The notes: generated from the letters alone by a model not told the origin. A stretch of 16,641 bases of DNA from Flammeovirgaceae bacterium UBA2786 (GCA_002352225.1 DEIA01000055.1:1-16641), one strand, 5' to 3'. Shown: positions 1 to 9,200, numbered from the stretch's first letter. Numbers and translations: made by a program.

Positions 1-725
1 TTCCAGAAATAGGCAAAGCACCAAAATTGATTGGCATTATAGTAGATCGTAACATCGGGCCAGTTTTTCGAAACATATTTTCGATAGGTGGCATCCTGAT
101 CGAGAATGGCATAGATAATGGCCTTATCACAAACTTTTTTATAGATCGATGGCCATTGAGCTGTGTTCTTATACTGGTCTTCTATTGACTTAAGTGCCCG
201 GGCAATAGTATTGGTACCACCCCATACCTGCAGGTAAAGAGGTTCGGTAGAATTGTCCATCAATTTTTCTTTAATGAAATCCGATCCCTCAGTATCCTTT
301 TCCATTTCACCTTCAAAATCAATATTACCAATCCGTGTAACGGAACGCAGATATTCAGCAGTTGGAAAACCGGGTGAGTGCAACTTAAGATTAGGATAAA
401 CTTTACTGTACGCATCAATCAGGTTGTAAATCCAATCCGTTCCGGGCCACCGGAGTTCCGTGCGTTCGCCATACAACTGTTTTGTCATCTCCATTTCAGA
501 GACAAATTTTGTGCCCTTGTCATCGCCTTTGTAATGCCACATAGAACTACTGATAACCAACCCTTCAATCTTAAACTCATTGGCATGAAGCAAAAGGCGT
601 ATAAATGAATCTACGTCATCTAATTCACCATCGGTAGTAACAATAGTGCGAGGCTTAGTTGTTTGAGAAAGTACCGATATTGTGCTGAATAGCAACAACA
701 CTATAATTCCTGTCAGATTCCTCAT
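1..725 (-). CDS. DUF1593 nucleoside-hydrolase-like secreted protein (partial, C-terminus cut by window edge)
   Basis: Reading the minus strand from the ATG at 725 gives an open frame of 241 codons that runs off the left edge without a stop. The product starts with a Sec-type signal peptide (hydrophobic core about residues 5-18, likely cleavage after VLS at 20). Next comes TTDGELDDVDS at residues 30-40, the acidic metal-site motif of nucleoside-hydrolase-like folds, then LLLHANEF and the GLVISSSMWHYKGD stretch, all typical of DUF1593 (Sde182 N-terminal type, PF07632). Family members are secreted and often found in carbohydrate-degradation loci; their substrate is not well established. The start lies 8 bp after the stop of the upstream esterase on the same strand, so the genes are probably cotranscribed. 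No Shine-Dalgarno sequence is visible. Family call is fairly sure; function is open. Confidence 0.82.
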   Translation of the reverse strand, partial: MRNLTGIIVLLLFSTISVLSQTTKPRTIVTTDGELDDVDSFIRLLLHANEFKIEGLVISSSMWHYKGDDKGTKFVSEMEMTKQLYGERTELRWPGTDWIYNLIDAYSKVYPNLKLHSPGFPTAEYLRSVTRIGNIDFEGEMEKDTEGSDFIKEKLMDNSTEPLYLQVWGGTNTIARALKSIEDQYKNTAQWPSIYKKVCDKAIIYAILDQDATYRKYVSKNWPDVTIYYNANQFWCFAYFW

Positions 726-733
726 AGTTAAAA

Positions 734-2263
734 CTAATCGACTGATTCGAGAAATTGAAATTCGGGTTTAAACATAGCCGGTTTCATTTGTGGCTTAGTA
801 TCTATGTTCATTATACTGTTGGTAACAGCATCATACTTTTTCCATTCTGGCAAATCTTTTCCGTTCGGATTACCTGTTTTTACAAAATTAATCCAGTAGG
901 AAGACATGGCGGCTTCAACAGCATAATCTGAATCCTTCCAGGGTCTTTTCCATTTTGATAATGTGTTAAGTGCAAAGGGAACCTCAGAAGTATGAAACGC
1001 ACCGTAATTGGGGAAGTTCGGTTTATCGGTAGGTACGTAACTAAACTGGTATAGGTAGCTGTTGTTGGAATTACTCAAAGCCCATACATGGTTGGCATAC
1101 CCTGCAAAGGTAAGGTTGCCTAATTTATTTTGAGAGTGGGTTGCCACTTCATCTGTAGTGGCCGGAAAAACTTTTAAGAATTCGGGTGCCTTGCTTTTAT
1201 AAGTTTCGGTTGCCCAGGCTTTGAATTGTTCAGCGTTTTTGGGTTGCCCGGTTAACGCGGCATCGCCTGTTACCCAACCTGCAAGCAGGTTCACATCGTT
1301 ATGTTTCTTGTTTTTGAAGATAGTGCCTATCGCATCAGGCAGCACATAACCATCAATAATAGGCGCAAAAGAACCAAAAGGTAATGTGCTTGCCAAGGTA
1401 AATAAACTATCAGCCGGAAGTTTACGAAGAGCAGCAACCCCGGTTGAATTCAATTTTTGTGATAATGTGATTCCGGTTGCCTCAGCGCTCTTTAAATTTT
1501 TATTGAATCGATTCATTGATGCGCCACTTTGGGCAATGGCGCCACGAAATAATCCTTTAGATAGAGGCGAAGCTACTAAAGCCTGTACGCTAAACGATCC
1601 TGCCGATTGCCCCGCAATGGTTACTTTGTCTGGATCGCCACCAAACATACTGATGTTGTCTTTAATCCATCTTAGCGCAGCAAGTTGATCAAGCAAGGCA
1701 TAATTACCCGAAGCATTCTTACCCGATTCTTTTGTAAGATCGGGATGGGAAAAGAAACCAAACACTCCCACCCTATAATTAATACTCACAAAAACTATCC
1801 CTTCTTTAGCCATAGCCTCTCCATCATATACGGCACATGCACTAGAACCTGAAACAAATCCACCTCCATAAATCCATACAAGAACAGGAAGTTTTTCTTT
1901 CGATGATTTGGCAGGTGTCCAAACATTCAGATACAGGCAATCTTCACTCAAAGGTTCTGGTGGAGCAATAAACTCTTCGGTCCACATGGCAAAAGGTGCA
2001 GGTTTGCTTTGGTACGGACTTGCCGAAAATTTAGTGCAGGTTAAAACACCCGACCAGGGCTTTACGGGTTGAGGTTCCTTCCAGCGCAGATCACCAACGG
2101 GAGGAGCAGCAAAGGGAATTCCTTTAAAGGAAATTACACTACGATCAGCATTCCAACTTCCTTTTACTTTACCACTTTGGGTAGCCGTTTCTATCAGGGC
2201 TTGTGCATTCAATTGAATGAATGCACAAGCTAAAATCAGGATAGTTATAATGCCGATTCGCAT
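734..2263 (-). CDS. Secreted type-B carboxylesterase (PnbA-like), copy 2 of a tandem pair
   Basis: This 509-residue alpha/beta-hydrolase hydrolyses carboxylic esters; the natural substrate is unknown. A signal peptide covers about residues 1-20 (cleavage near LNA/QA), so it acts in the periplasm or outside. Family landmarks occur in order: FKGIPFAAPPVGDLRW (46-61), SEDCLYLNVWTP (106-117), the oxyanion-hole segment GGGF (133-136), the nucleophile elbow GQSAG with Ser220, and GAFHTSEVPF with the likely catalytic His424. The expected third member is Asp334 in GWVTGD, where the paralogue next door has Glu. Length is normal for the family (about 500-550). It lies 48 bp downstream of that paralogue and 8 bp upstream of the DUF1593 gene, all on the minus strand. 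The esterase call is secure; a role in removing acyl groups from plant or algal glycans is inferred only from context. Confidence 0.92.
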   Translation of the reverse strand: MRIGIITILILACAFIQLNAQALIETATQSGKVKGSWNADRSVISFKGIPFAAPPVGDLRWKEPQPVKPWSGVLTCTKFSASPYQSKPAPFAMWTEEFIAPPEPLSEDCLYLNVWTPAKSSKEKLPVLVWIYGGGFVSGSSACAVYDGEAMAKEGIVFVSINYRVGVFGFFSHPDLTKESGKNASGNYALLDQLAALRWIKDNISMFGGDPDKVTIAGQSAGSFSVQALVASPLSKGLFRGAIAQSGASMNRFNKNLKSAEATGITLSQKLNSTGVAALRKLPADSLFTLASTLPFGSFAPIIDGYVLPDAIGTIFKNKKHNDVNLLAGWVTGDAALTGQPKNAEQFKAWATETYKSKAPEFLKVFPATTDEVATHSQNKLGNLTFAGYANHVWALSNSNNSYLYQFSYVPTDKPNFPNYGAFHTSEVPFALNTLSKWKRPWKDSDYAVEAAMSSYWINFVKTGNPNGKDLPEWKKYDAVTNSIMNIDTKPQMKPAMFKPEFQFLESVD

Positions 2264-2311
2264 TCTTGAAGGATTTTTATTTTTCTGTAACCTAAATCTT
2301 TGCGTGCAATG

Positions 2312-3925
2312 TTACTTTGGCTTGTTCATTTTATCCTGAAATAAGTATCGCGCATCATCGAATTTTACTGCCTTTGATTCAGTATCTAGAATCATTACAG
2401 CGGGTGTGATATCATTGGCTTGCGCTGCCGGCCACTCGGGAAGTTTATCGCCATTCGGGTTTCCGGTTTTAATAAAGTTAGCAAAGTAGTTTAACATGGT
2501 TTCGGATACTTTATAATCATCCGCTGTCCAGGCATAGTCTTTCACTAAGTGTAAATTACCCATACAGTACTCTATTTCGCAGGCATGTGGCGCCCCTATT
2601 GGTTCGGGCATTCTCATGCCGCCTTGTTGTGTACCACCGGCCAACCCCGGAGTAAGATTTTTATCAACCAAAGGCGGGCGAAGTTTGCTATAGAGATAAC
2701 GATAAACCGGTTGTGCGCTATTTTTGCGATGGGTATCGAACCATTTCCATGTGCTGTAGGAAATAAATCTATCGGATGCCAGGTTAGTAGCAGCCCACTC
2801 CACTTCTTTGGCATTGCCGTGCGAATAAACTTTTAGTGCCTCTTCCCAATCGTTGGGATAGGCTTCCTTAACTTTACTAATTAGAATATCCTCAGTGATA
2901 GGACCTTGCGTAAAAGCCATACCTGGAATTTCGGCTGAGTTCCAACCCACCAATAAAGGAACCTGTGCTTGTTCTTTGGCTTCGAACGTTGCGAGCATGC
3001 TCTTGGTAAAGAAATAACCATCAATTACCGGAGGAAAACCAAACCGTCTTGAATCAACATAAGCTTCATAAAGGTCGCGTGTTGATGCAGCCCGCAATTG
3101 AGCCAACGATGTATAGCCGGCATTTTTTGCAAACTCTGCTCCTGTCTTTTCTGCTTCGGCTAACGATACAGCAGCCAGCGCACTAATACCCGATCCACTT
3201 TCGCCAATGGCACCGGCAATCAATTTCCGCGAAAGCGGAGAAACCATTTGAGCACTTACCGAAATTGAACCCGCTGATTCTCCCGCAATGGTAACTTTCT
3301 TAGGGTCGCCTCCAAACGCTGCAATATTCTTTTGTACCCATTGCAGAGCGTGTGCCTGATCGAGGTATCCGTAATTACCCGATCCTTTATAGGATGCTTC
3401 TTTACTTAATTCTGGATGAGAAAGGAATCCAAACAAACCTAACCGATAATTAACGGTAACCACAACAATTCCTTTTTTGGCCATGCTGGCTCCATCATAT
3501 CGAGGCTCAGATCCATCACCTGCTACAAAACCACCGCCATAGAAATAAACCAGTACAGGTAAGCCGCTTGTATTGCGTTTGGCGGGTGTCCACACGTTCA
3601 GGTATAAACAATCCTCACTAATTCCATCCGAGCGTGAGTTCATATCGCCAAATACGATAGCCTGTACGGGGCGTGGACCAAACTTCTTGGTTTGTTTAGC
3701 GCCTGTCCAGTTATCCAATGCCTGCGGTGCCTTCCAGCGCAAATTGCCAACCGGAGGTTTTGCAAAAGGAACACCTAAATAGAATTGCAACCCGGACTGC
3801 GTGTCGTACAAGCCTTCAATAATTCCATTTTCAATTTTGGTTTGTACAGGGAAACCATTGTTGCCCTGCGACCATGCCGCAACAACTGTAGCAAGCATGA
3901 ATAGAAAAGATGTGTAATATTTCAT
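2312..3925 (-). CDS. Secreted type-B carboxylesterase (PnbA-like), copy 1 of a tandem pair
   Basis: I place the start at the ATG at 3925, giving 537 residues that begin directly with a signal peptide (hydrophobic residues 7-18, cleavage near WSQ). A longer reading from a TTG at 3946 adds seven polar residues in front of the signal and is less likely. Landmarks are YLGVPFAKPPVGNLRW (49-64), SEDCLYLNVWTP (103-114), GGGF (130-133), nucleophile elbow GESAG with Ser217, acid Glu332 in GWNSAE, and likely catalytic His447 in GAPHACEIEY. It resembles the next gene along its whole length, so the two probably arose by duplication. It is the first gene of the minus-strand operon and is divergent from the Nudix regulator. 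A palindrome at 3924-3950 covers its translation start and may control it. Substrate unknown. Confidence 0.92.
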   Translation of the reverse strand: MKYYTSFLFMLATVVAAWSQGNNGFPVQTKIENGIIEGLYDTQSGLQFYLGVPFAKPPVGNLRWKAPQALDNWTGAKQTKKFGPRPVQAIVFGDMNSRSDGISEDCLYLNVWTPAKRNTSGLPVLVYFYGGGFVAGDGSEPRYDGASMAKKGIVVVTVNYRLGLFGFLSHPELSKEASYKGSGNYGYLDQAHALQWVQKNIAAFGGDPKKVTIAGESAGSISVSAQMVSPLSRKLIAGAIGESGSGISALAAVSLAEAEKTGAEFAKNAGYTSLAQLRAASTRDLYEAYVDSRRFGFPPVIDGYFFTKSMLATFEAKEQAQVPLLVGWNSAEIPGMAFTQGPITEDILISKVKEAYPNDWEEALKVYSHGNAKEVEWAATNLASDRFISYSTWKWFDTHRKNSAQPVYRYLYSKLRPPLVDKNLTPGLAGGTQQGGMRMPEPIGAPHACEIEYCMGNLHLVKDYAWTADDYKVSETMLNYFANFIKTGNPNGDKLPEWPAAQANDITPAVMILDTESKAVKFDDARYLFQDKMNKPK

Positions 3926-3950
3926 TATTGTCTCATTTTGTAACAATAAT
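3924..3950. promoter_or_regulatory. Perfect 8-bp inverted repeat, candidate operator
   Basis: ATTATTGT at 3924-3931 is mirrored by ACAATAAT at 3943-3950, with an 11-base spacer. The 27-bp element covers the first two bases of the downstream esterase's start codon and its leader, in the 75-bp gap to the divergent Nudix-type regulator. Two half-sites with centres 19 bp apart, about two helical turns, suit a dimeric DNA-binding protein. The site is AT-rich, so chance cannot be excluded, and binding by the neighbouring regulator is an inference. Confidence 0.45.
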
Positions 3951-3976
3951 AATTAGGGTTTCGGAATTTTGCCAGT

Positions 3977-3984
3977 TAATTTTG
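3977..3984 (+). promoter_or_regulatory. Candidate Bacteroidota -7 promoter element for the Nudix regulator gene
   Basis: TAATTTTG at 3977-3984 matches the Bacteroidota -7 consensus TAnnTTTG exactly. It lies 16 bp before the ATG at 4001, which would leave a very short leader. No good TTTG-type -33 box sits at the usual distance upstream; the nearest candidate, GTTTC around 3958-3962, is poor. The match could be chance in AT-rich DNA. Confidence 0.3.
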
Positions 3985-4000
3985 AATAAAGTAATCGCCC

Positions 4001-4699
4001 ATGCCCAAAATAACCTTTCTACCCCATATTGCATACGACTCGGTTATTTTTGGATTTTCAGACGGGGAGTTGAAAATATTAATTATGGAATACCATAATA
4101 CCGGGCTGTTTGCTTTGCCGGGTGGTTTTATACAATCGAATGAAAATTTAAACGATGCCGTATTGCGGGGATTGTATGAGCGCACAGGACTTACAGATAT
4201 TTACCTGGAACAGTTCTATACGTTTGGCGATGTAAGCAGGTTTAAGCCCGAAGTGATGCAAACCTTGCTGGAGGCAAGTGGTGTTGATGTGAAGAAAATG
4301 TACCGCTGGATGCTGGATCGTTTTATTACAGTAGCCTACTATGCCCTTATTAATTACAAAGATGTAACACCCAGGCCGGATGCCCTTTCCGATTCGTGCG
4401 AATGGTATTCCATTAAAAAGCTACCCAAACTGATTCTGGATCATAAACTGATTGTAGAGAAAGCCATTCAAACGTTGCGTGTTAATCTGGATCGTAAACT
4501 GGTAGGCGGTAACCTGCTGCCTAAAAAATTTACGATGAACGAACTTCAAAAAGTTTACGAAGTTATTCTAGGCACCAAACTACGGAGAACCACCTTTCAA
4601 CGAAAAATGCTGGCTGCGGATGTACTGAAACGGCACGAGAAACACTATTCCGGCAAGGCACATAAAGCACCCTATCTATACAGTTTTAAGAAAAGATGA
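4001..4699 (+). CDS. Nudix-fold transcriptional regulator of NrtR/AraR type
   Basis: The 232-residue protein has an N-terminal Nudix domain (about 5-150) and a C-terminal winged-helix-like part (about 160-232, with FTMNELQKVYEVILGTKL and TTFQRKML segments). This is the architecture of NrtR-family regulators, which include the sugar-responsive AraR of Bacteroides. The Nudix box begins at Gly42 (GFIQSNE, Glu48), but the catalytic REUxEE part is degraded: Arg56 is followed by Gly57 instead of Glu, and Glu60 by Arg61. It therefore probably senses a nucleotide-sugar-like or sugar ligand and does not hydrolyse it. It is divergent from the esterase/DUF1593 operon, with a palindrome between them, which suggests local control. 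Its stop is two bases from the stop of the convergent VOC gene. Family call is strong; ligand and target genes are inferred. Confidence 0.85.
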   Translation: MPKITFLPHIAYDSVIFGFSDGELKILIMEYHNTGLFALPGGFIQSNENLNDAVLRGLYERTGLTDIYLEQFYTFGDVSRFKPEVMQTLLEASGVDVKKMYRWMLDRFITVAYYALINYKDVTPRPDALSDSCEWYSIKKLPKLILDHKLIVEKAIQTLRVNLDRKLVGGNLLPKKFTMNELQKVYEVILGTKLRRTTFQRKMLAADVLKRHEKHYSGKAHKAPYLYSFKKR

Positions 4700-4701
4700 T
4701 T

Positions 4702-5049
4702 CTACTTAACCGCACCAAACGTTAGCAGGTTGTTGTCAGGATCAAGAATAGAAAATTCCTTTTGTCCCCAGGGCTTGGTTTCTAATTGGTTATAATTTAT
4801 TCCTTTTGCCTTGGCTACGCTGAATTCTTTTTCAATAGCATTTGTATGAATATAAACCTGTCCGTAATTTTCTTTAGGGTTTAATTCTTTAAACTCAAAG
4901 AAATGGATTTCGATTTCGTCTTTTACTACCATCAGATAACCTTCAAAATCAGAATTTCCCAGAGTTTGAAACCCTAATGTGTTCAGGTAAAATTCTTTTG
5001 TTATAGTCTTGTTACGCATGGGTAGTTTAGGACAGATTTTTGTAAGCAT
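4702..5049 (-). CDS. Bleomycin-resistance-like VOC/glyoxalase-fold protein
   Basis: This 115-residue protein has the single-module VOC layout of bleomycin-binding proteins: PKLPMRNKTITKEFYLNTLGF (8 onward), EIEIHFFEFKELNPKENYG in the middle, and KPWGQKEFSILDPDNNLL near the end. Proteins of this subgroup usually bind ligands as dimers without metal catalysis, and many chromosomal copies have no proven drug-resistance role. There is no signal peptide, so it is cytoplasmic. It starts 14 bp after the stop of the sarcosine-oxidase-like gene on the same strand and is probably the last gene of that operon. It ends two bases from the convergent Nudix gene, so there is no room for a terminator between the stop codons. 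It could bind a small molecule related to the oxidase reaction, but nothing here shows which. Confidence 0.85.
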   Translation of the reverse strand: MLTKICPKLPMRNKTITKEFYLNTLGFQTLGNSDFEGYLMVVKDEIEIHFFEFKELNPKENYGQVYIHTNAIEKEFSVAKAKGINYNQLETKPWGQKEFSILDPDNNLLTFGAVK

Positions 5050-5063
5050 AAAGTCGGGTTAAA

Positions 5064-6212
5064 TCATTGAAAGCGTGTTGCACTAAGAAAGCCTATCGGT
5101 AAATTACTTTTACCGTTTACCACAAGTTCACTTACTATTTCGCCAATTACAGATGCAAACTTAAAACCATGCCCGCTGAAACCGGCAGCAACTATTACAT
5201 TTTTACTTCCCGGAAGGAAATCCAGTATAAAGTGTTCATCGGGTGTATTGGTGTATAAACAGGTTTTAGTTTGATGAATAGACCTGCAACTGGTAGGAAT
5301 GTATTTTGAAATAGCACGCGTTAATTGCTGTGCTTCTTCGTGCGATACCTCACGGTTTACATCAGCAACAGAGGTTGGCATACCCGGGTAATGATAAGCC
5401 GATTTCAATCCAGCAGGCAATCCGAATTTACGTTCATCCAACATCGGAAATCCATAATACATACCGGGTTGATCATGATCATCAATTAACCAGCATGGAA
5501 ATTTATCAGGTTGAAATTGCTCAGGCTGGTGTGGAATTGTCCAGGTAAGAACCTGCCGGGTAACCGTTAACAGCGGGGCAAGATCAGGCAGAAATTTATC
5601 TGCCCATGCACCTGTGGTAATAATTAGTGTATCGCATGTATACGTTTGCTGATTGGTTACCACATAGATTAGTTTATCCTTTTGCTTCCAACTTATTACT
5701 CTTTCGTGTGTATGAATAGCAGCCCCTTTCTCTTTGGCCTTTGTTGCAAACGCCTTGATGCTGCGCTCGGGTGTTAGAAACCCGGCATCGGGCTCAAACA
5801 AAACATCATATCCATCTGGAAATACAAATTGTGGAAATCTGGATTTAACTTCTGATTCTGTTAATGTATTTACTTCTATTCCGTAAAGTTTTGCCGATTC
5901 TTTTACACCTTTTATTAATGTGCCATCGGGTTTTCCTGCATACAATAGGCCGGTAGGAAAATACAATTGAGCATGACAATCCCTTTCGAGCTCTTTCCAG
6001 TTTTGATAGGCACGCTGCAGTAACGGTACATAATCCGGATGTTCAAAGTATGCTTTACGGATAATGCGACTTTGCCCGGCATGCGAACCAAACTCGTGGG
6101 TAATATCAAATTGTTCTAACCCTAACACCTTTACGCCCCGGTTGGTAAGATAATAACAGGCAGCTGAGCCCATCGAACCTACACCCAACACAACAACAGG
6201 AAAGTGTGTCAT
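5064..6212 (-). CDS. solA: Sarcosine oxidase / N-methyltryptophan oxidase family FAD-dependent amine oxidase
   Basis: The 382-residue protein matches monomeric sarcosine oxidase (MSOX/SolA) throughout. The Rossmann FAD motif GVGSMGSA starts at residue 10, and Glu33 is at the end of beta-2. GSHAGQSRIIRKAY holds Arg49 and Arg52. GLKSAYH holds Lys270 and His274, matching the oxygen-activating Lys and active-site His of MSOX. Cys318 in KTCLYTNTPDEHF matches the covalent flavin-attachment Cys, and GFSGHGFKF holds Lys351. Such enzymes oxidatively demethylate N-methyl amino acids or oxidise cyclic imino acids, producing H2O2. All catalytic residues I can place are intact, so it should be active; the substrate cannot be read from sequence, and the symbol denotes the family only. 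There is no signal peptide. It starts one base after the heme/HEAT gene's stop and uses a strong ribosome-binding site inside it. Confidence 0.88.
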   Translation of the reverse strand: MTHFPVVVLGVGSMGSAACYYLTNRGVKVLGLEQFDITHEFGSHAGQSRIIRKAYFEHPDYVPLLQRAYQNWKELERDCHAQLYFPTGLLYAGKPDGTLIKGVKESAKLYGIEVNTLTESEVKSRFPQFVFPDGYDVLFEPDAGFLTPERSIKAFATKAKEKGAAIHTHERVISWKQKDKLIYVVTNQQTYTCDTLIITTGAWADKFLPDLAPLLTVTRQVLTWTIPHQPEQFQPDKFPCWLIDDHDQPGMYYGFPMLDERKFGLPAGLKSAYHYPGMPTSVADVNREVSHEEAQQLTRAISKYIPTSCRSIHQTKTCLYTNTPDEHFILDFLPGSKNVIVAAGFSGHGFKFASVIGEIVSELVVNGKSNLPIGFLSATRFQ

Positions 6213-6213
6213 G

Positions 6214-9200
6214 CTATTCCTCCTTCAGGGTTACCAAAAAGCTAACCACATCGCGAATCTCGCGCTTGGTAAGCAGGTATTGCATAGGAGGCATACTGGA
6301 AGGTGCATCTGTACGCTTGCTTACCGCTGATTTCATGATGACGGTATCGGGCTTATCGCCTGGCTTCAATACAAATGAATCGGGCTGTTCCTTTTGCAGG
6401 ATGCCAATTACCTTTTTTCCTGAAGTTAGTTCGAGTGTAACAACTCCATATCCATCGGCAATACGCGCACTGGGGTTAATGAGCGACTCCAGCAATTGCT
6501 CGCGTGTTAGTCGTTTTGCCACTCCGTTAATACGTGGCCCGGCTGTTCCTCCATAATCATCTATAGCATGACAACGCACACATTGTGCAGTAGGATGACT
6601 CCAGAATAATCTTCCGCCTTTATTAGGATCGCCACCTAACAACGCCCCAGCAAAACTGGCCCCCAGCGAATCGGCCGATTGTGTACGAATTGCTTTTGTA
6701 AAGCGTTCTTTCAGTTGTTGAGATTTTGTACTATCAATTGCTTCGGCTAATTCCAGTTGTAGTTCGTTAGCAAGTTTCTTGGATTCAAGTTTGGTTAAAA
6801 GATTCTGGAATATTTTTTCCGAAAAATCAAGCGGTAATGTACCTAATGTGGTGATGGCCGCCTGTTGTTCTTCTGTGGTACGGGTACCTATAACATCGCT
6901 CAAAAGGTTAGCCATTACCTTTTTATCTATATCTACTTTACCCAGTAGATCCAACCCTGCCACGCGTACATTTTTGTCTTTATCCGCTAATGCAGTTGAG
7001 ATTCCGTCCTGCATAAGTGTGGTATTCAATTTTGATAAAGCACGCAAGGCTTCAGTTTTTACCTCAGGCTGGTTGTCGGTTTTTAATCGCGCCAGCAAGT
7101 GTGGTGCGGCAGCATCAAGCTTTAGCGTTCCAATTGCTTTTGCAATTTGTTTTCTAATAGTTGCATCGGCATTAGTAAGCTGTTGGATTAATACTGTAGC
7201 TGATTTTTGTTGAACTTCAGCTAGGTCGCGCGTTATCTCTCCCCGGTAACGGCCATCTACCCTATCCAGCACAGAAGGTTTAGCCCATGTGCTTAATGCA
7301 GCAATAGCTTCGGCACGTAAGGCAATAGGCGCGTCTTTCTTTTGCAGATACAATAACAAGTTTTGTAAGGTTGCTTCTGTGCCTACGCGCAGGTTTGCAT
7401 TAATAGCCCTGCGGATTAAAGGTTCGTTCGTAAATGCAGTTTCTACTAACAGGTTACTGAGTGCTGGTAACGCTTCTGGTATCGACTTATCGTCATTGAT
7501 GGCACGCGCTGTTTCGGTTACAATAAACTCATCTACATCGTTCAGGTATATGGCAATTCCAGGATGTTGTAATCGCCTAAGGGACAGAACAGCGCCTAAC
7601 CGAACGGCTTTGGACGGATGGCTACTTAATGACATCAACTTATCGGCTTTACCAATGCGTGCAAGAGCGAGGCTGGCCGCATGGCGAATGTATTCGTCTT
7701 CATCGTTATTGGTTTGCAGTAATTCAACTAAGCCATCGAATGCAGGTTCACTTGCCACTCTTCCTAATGCTTCGGCTGCAAAGAATTTTACACGTGGTGT
7801 TTCATCTTTCAACAATGGAATAAGTTCTGCTGCAGCTTTTGCATAGCGCACATCGCCCAGCCACCGGGCAGCCTGGGCCCGAATTTCAGCGTCCTCATCT
7901 TTTAAATACGGAATTAGATTTTCAGCAACTGCTAAATCTTTTCGTGCTATCTGACTCAACCCCCAAATGGCATGCACACGCGCCAACTGATTTTCTTTTT
8001 GACTTAGGTACGTTTTGAAAACTTCAACCTGCTTACGCGAAGCCAGTTCAAACTGTGCCTTTTGCCTAACACGCATATCAGCATGTGTTAAAAATTTTCC
8101 AAGTTCGTTGTCCTTCCAATCCGTAAAGTCAGATTTGATCAATCGTTCAGTTTCATTTCGGGTATCTTTATCGGGATCTTTTACATCCAGTTTCCAAATA
8201 CGACCATAATCTTTTGTTCCCCAACCTTCAATCCAATCGCCCATATATAATGCACCATCCGGACCGAAATCAATGCCGGTTGCCAGCACTCCGCTTAAAA
8301 TCATTTTTGATTCAACAAATTCAAATGTTGCGCCTTTTGGTTTCAGTTTAAATGTGTGAATACCTGAACGGGTAGGGTTACCAACAAACTCCACAATAAA
8401 AAATGTATTCCTAAATCGCTCGCCTAATGCAGTACCAGGATTGTATAGCATACCCGTTGGACCATTCACAAAATTTTTGATTGTGGGGAGAATGTAAGCC
8501 GCCTGCCCTTCGTGGCGAGGTATATACAATTTTTCATCCATCCATACTTTGTAAGTATTGTTGTCGGGATCTCTATACTTTCCAAACTGCCAGTTGGTGC
8601 GCCAGCCAATATCGGCACCATCTACGATATATACCAGTCGCTCGCTTTCACCTGCGTGATCTCCATCGTTGTCTTCACTAATCATGTTCCCGTATTCATC
8701 AAACACAAACTCGTGTGTGTTACGATTGCCATAAGCAAACACTTCAAAATTGCTTCCATCGGGTTCAGATCGTACCACCACTCCGCTGTTAGCATGGTCA
8801 TATTTTTCTCCGTTAGTACCTACACCACTAAAACCAATATCACCAATCTGCCAATAGATGCGGCCATCCGGGCCAACCTCAATACCCGACATACCATGCC
8901 CGCCAAAGCCGATGTGAATTCCATAACCATGCGAGAGTGATGTTTTTGTTTCTGCCAAACCCCATTTGTTTTCTTTGATGCGCCACAGATCCGGGCCGAT
9001 AGCAACAAACAAATCATCGCCATGTTTCAAAACACCTCCGGCTGCATCGGTTGTTTCATCGTTAAAGTCTTCTACTACTAATTGCGATTTATCGGCTATG
9101 CCATCGCCATCTGTATCTTCAATGCGATAGATGTGCTCTTTTTGAACAGTCATGTCGCGCCAGTCGTGCGAGCCATCTCCATTCAAATCAGCAAGCCATT

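Noticed and set aside
378..608. 76-codon plus-strand open frame
   Set aside because: It is antisense to the DUF1593 gene, whose translation matches a known family.
3926..3946. TTG start adding seven residues to the first esterase
   Set aside because: The ATG at 3925 gives a normal signal peptide directly; the TTG version puts polar residues before it.
7289..7846. 185-codon plus-strand open frame
   Set aside because: It is antisense to the HEAT-repeat region of a well-supported gene and its translation shows no recognisable domain.
8512..8940. 142-codon plus-strand open frame
   Set aside because: It is antisense to the dehydrogenase propeller; its hydrophobic look comes from reading the complement of conserved codons.
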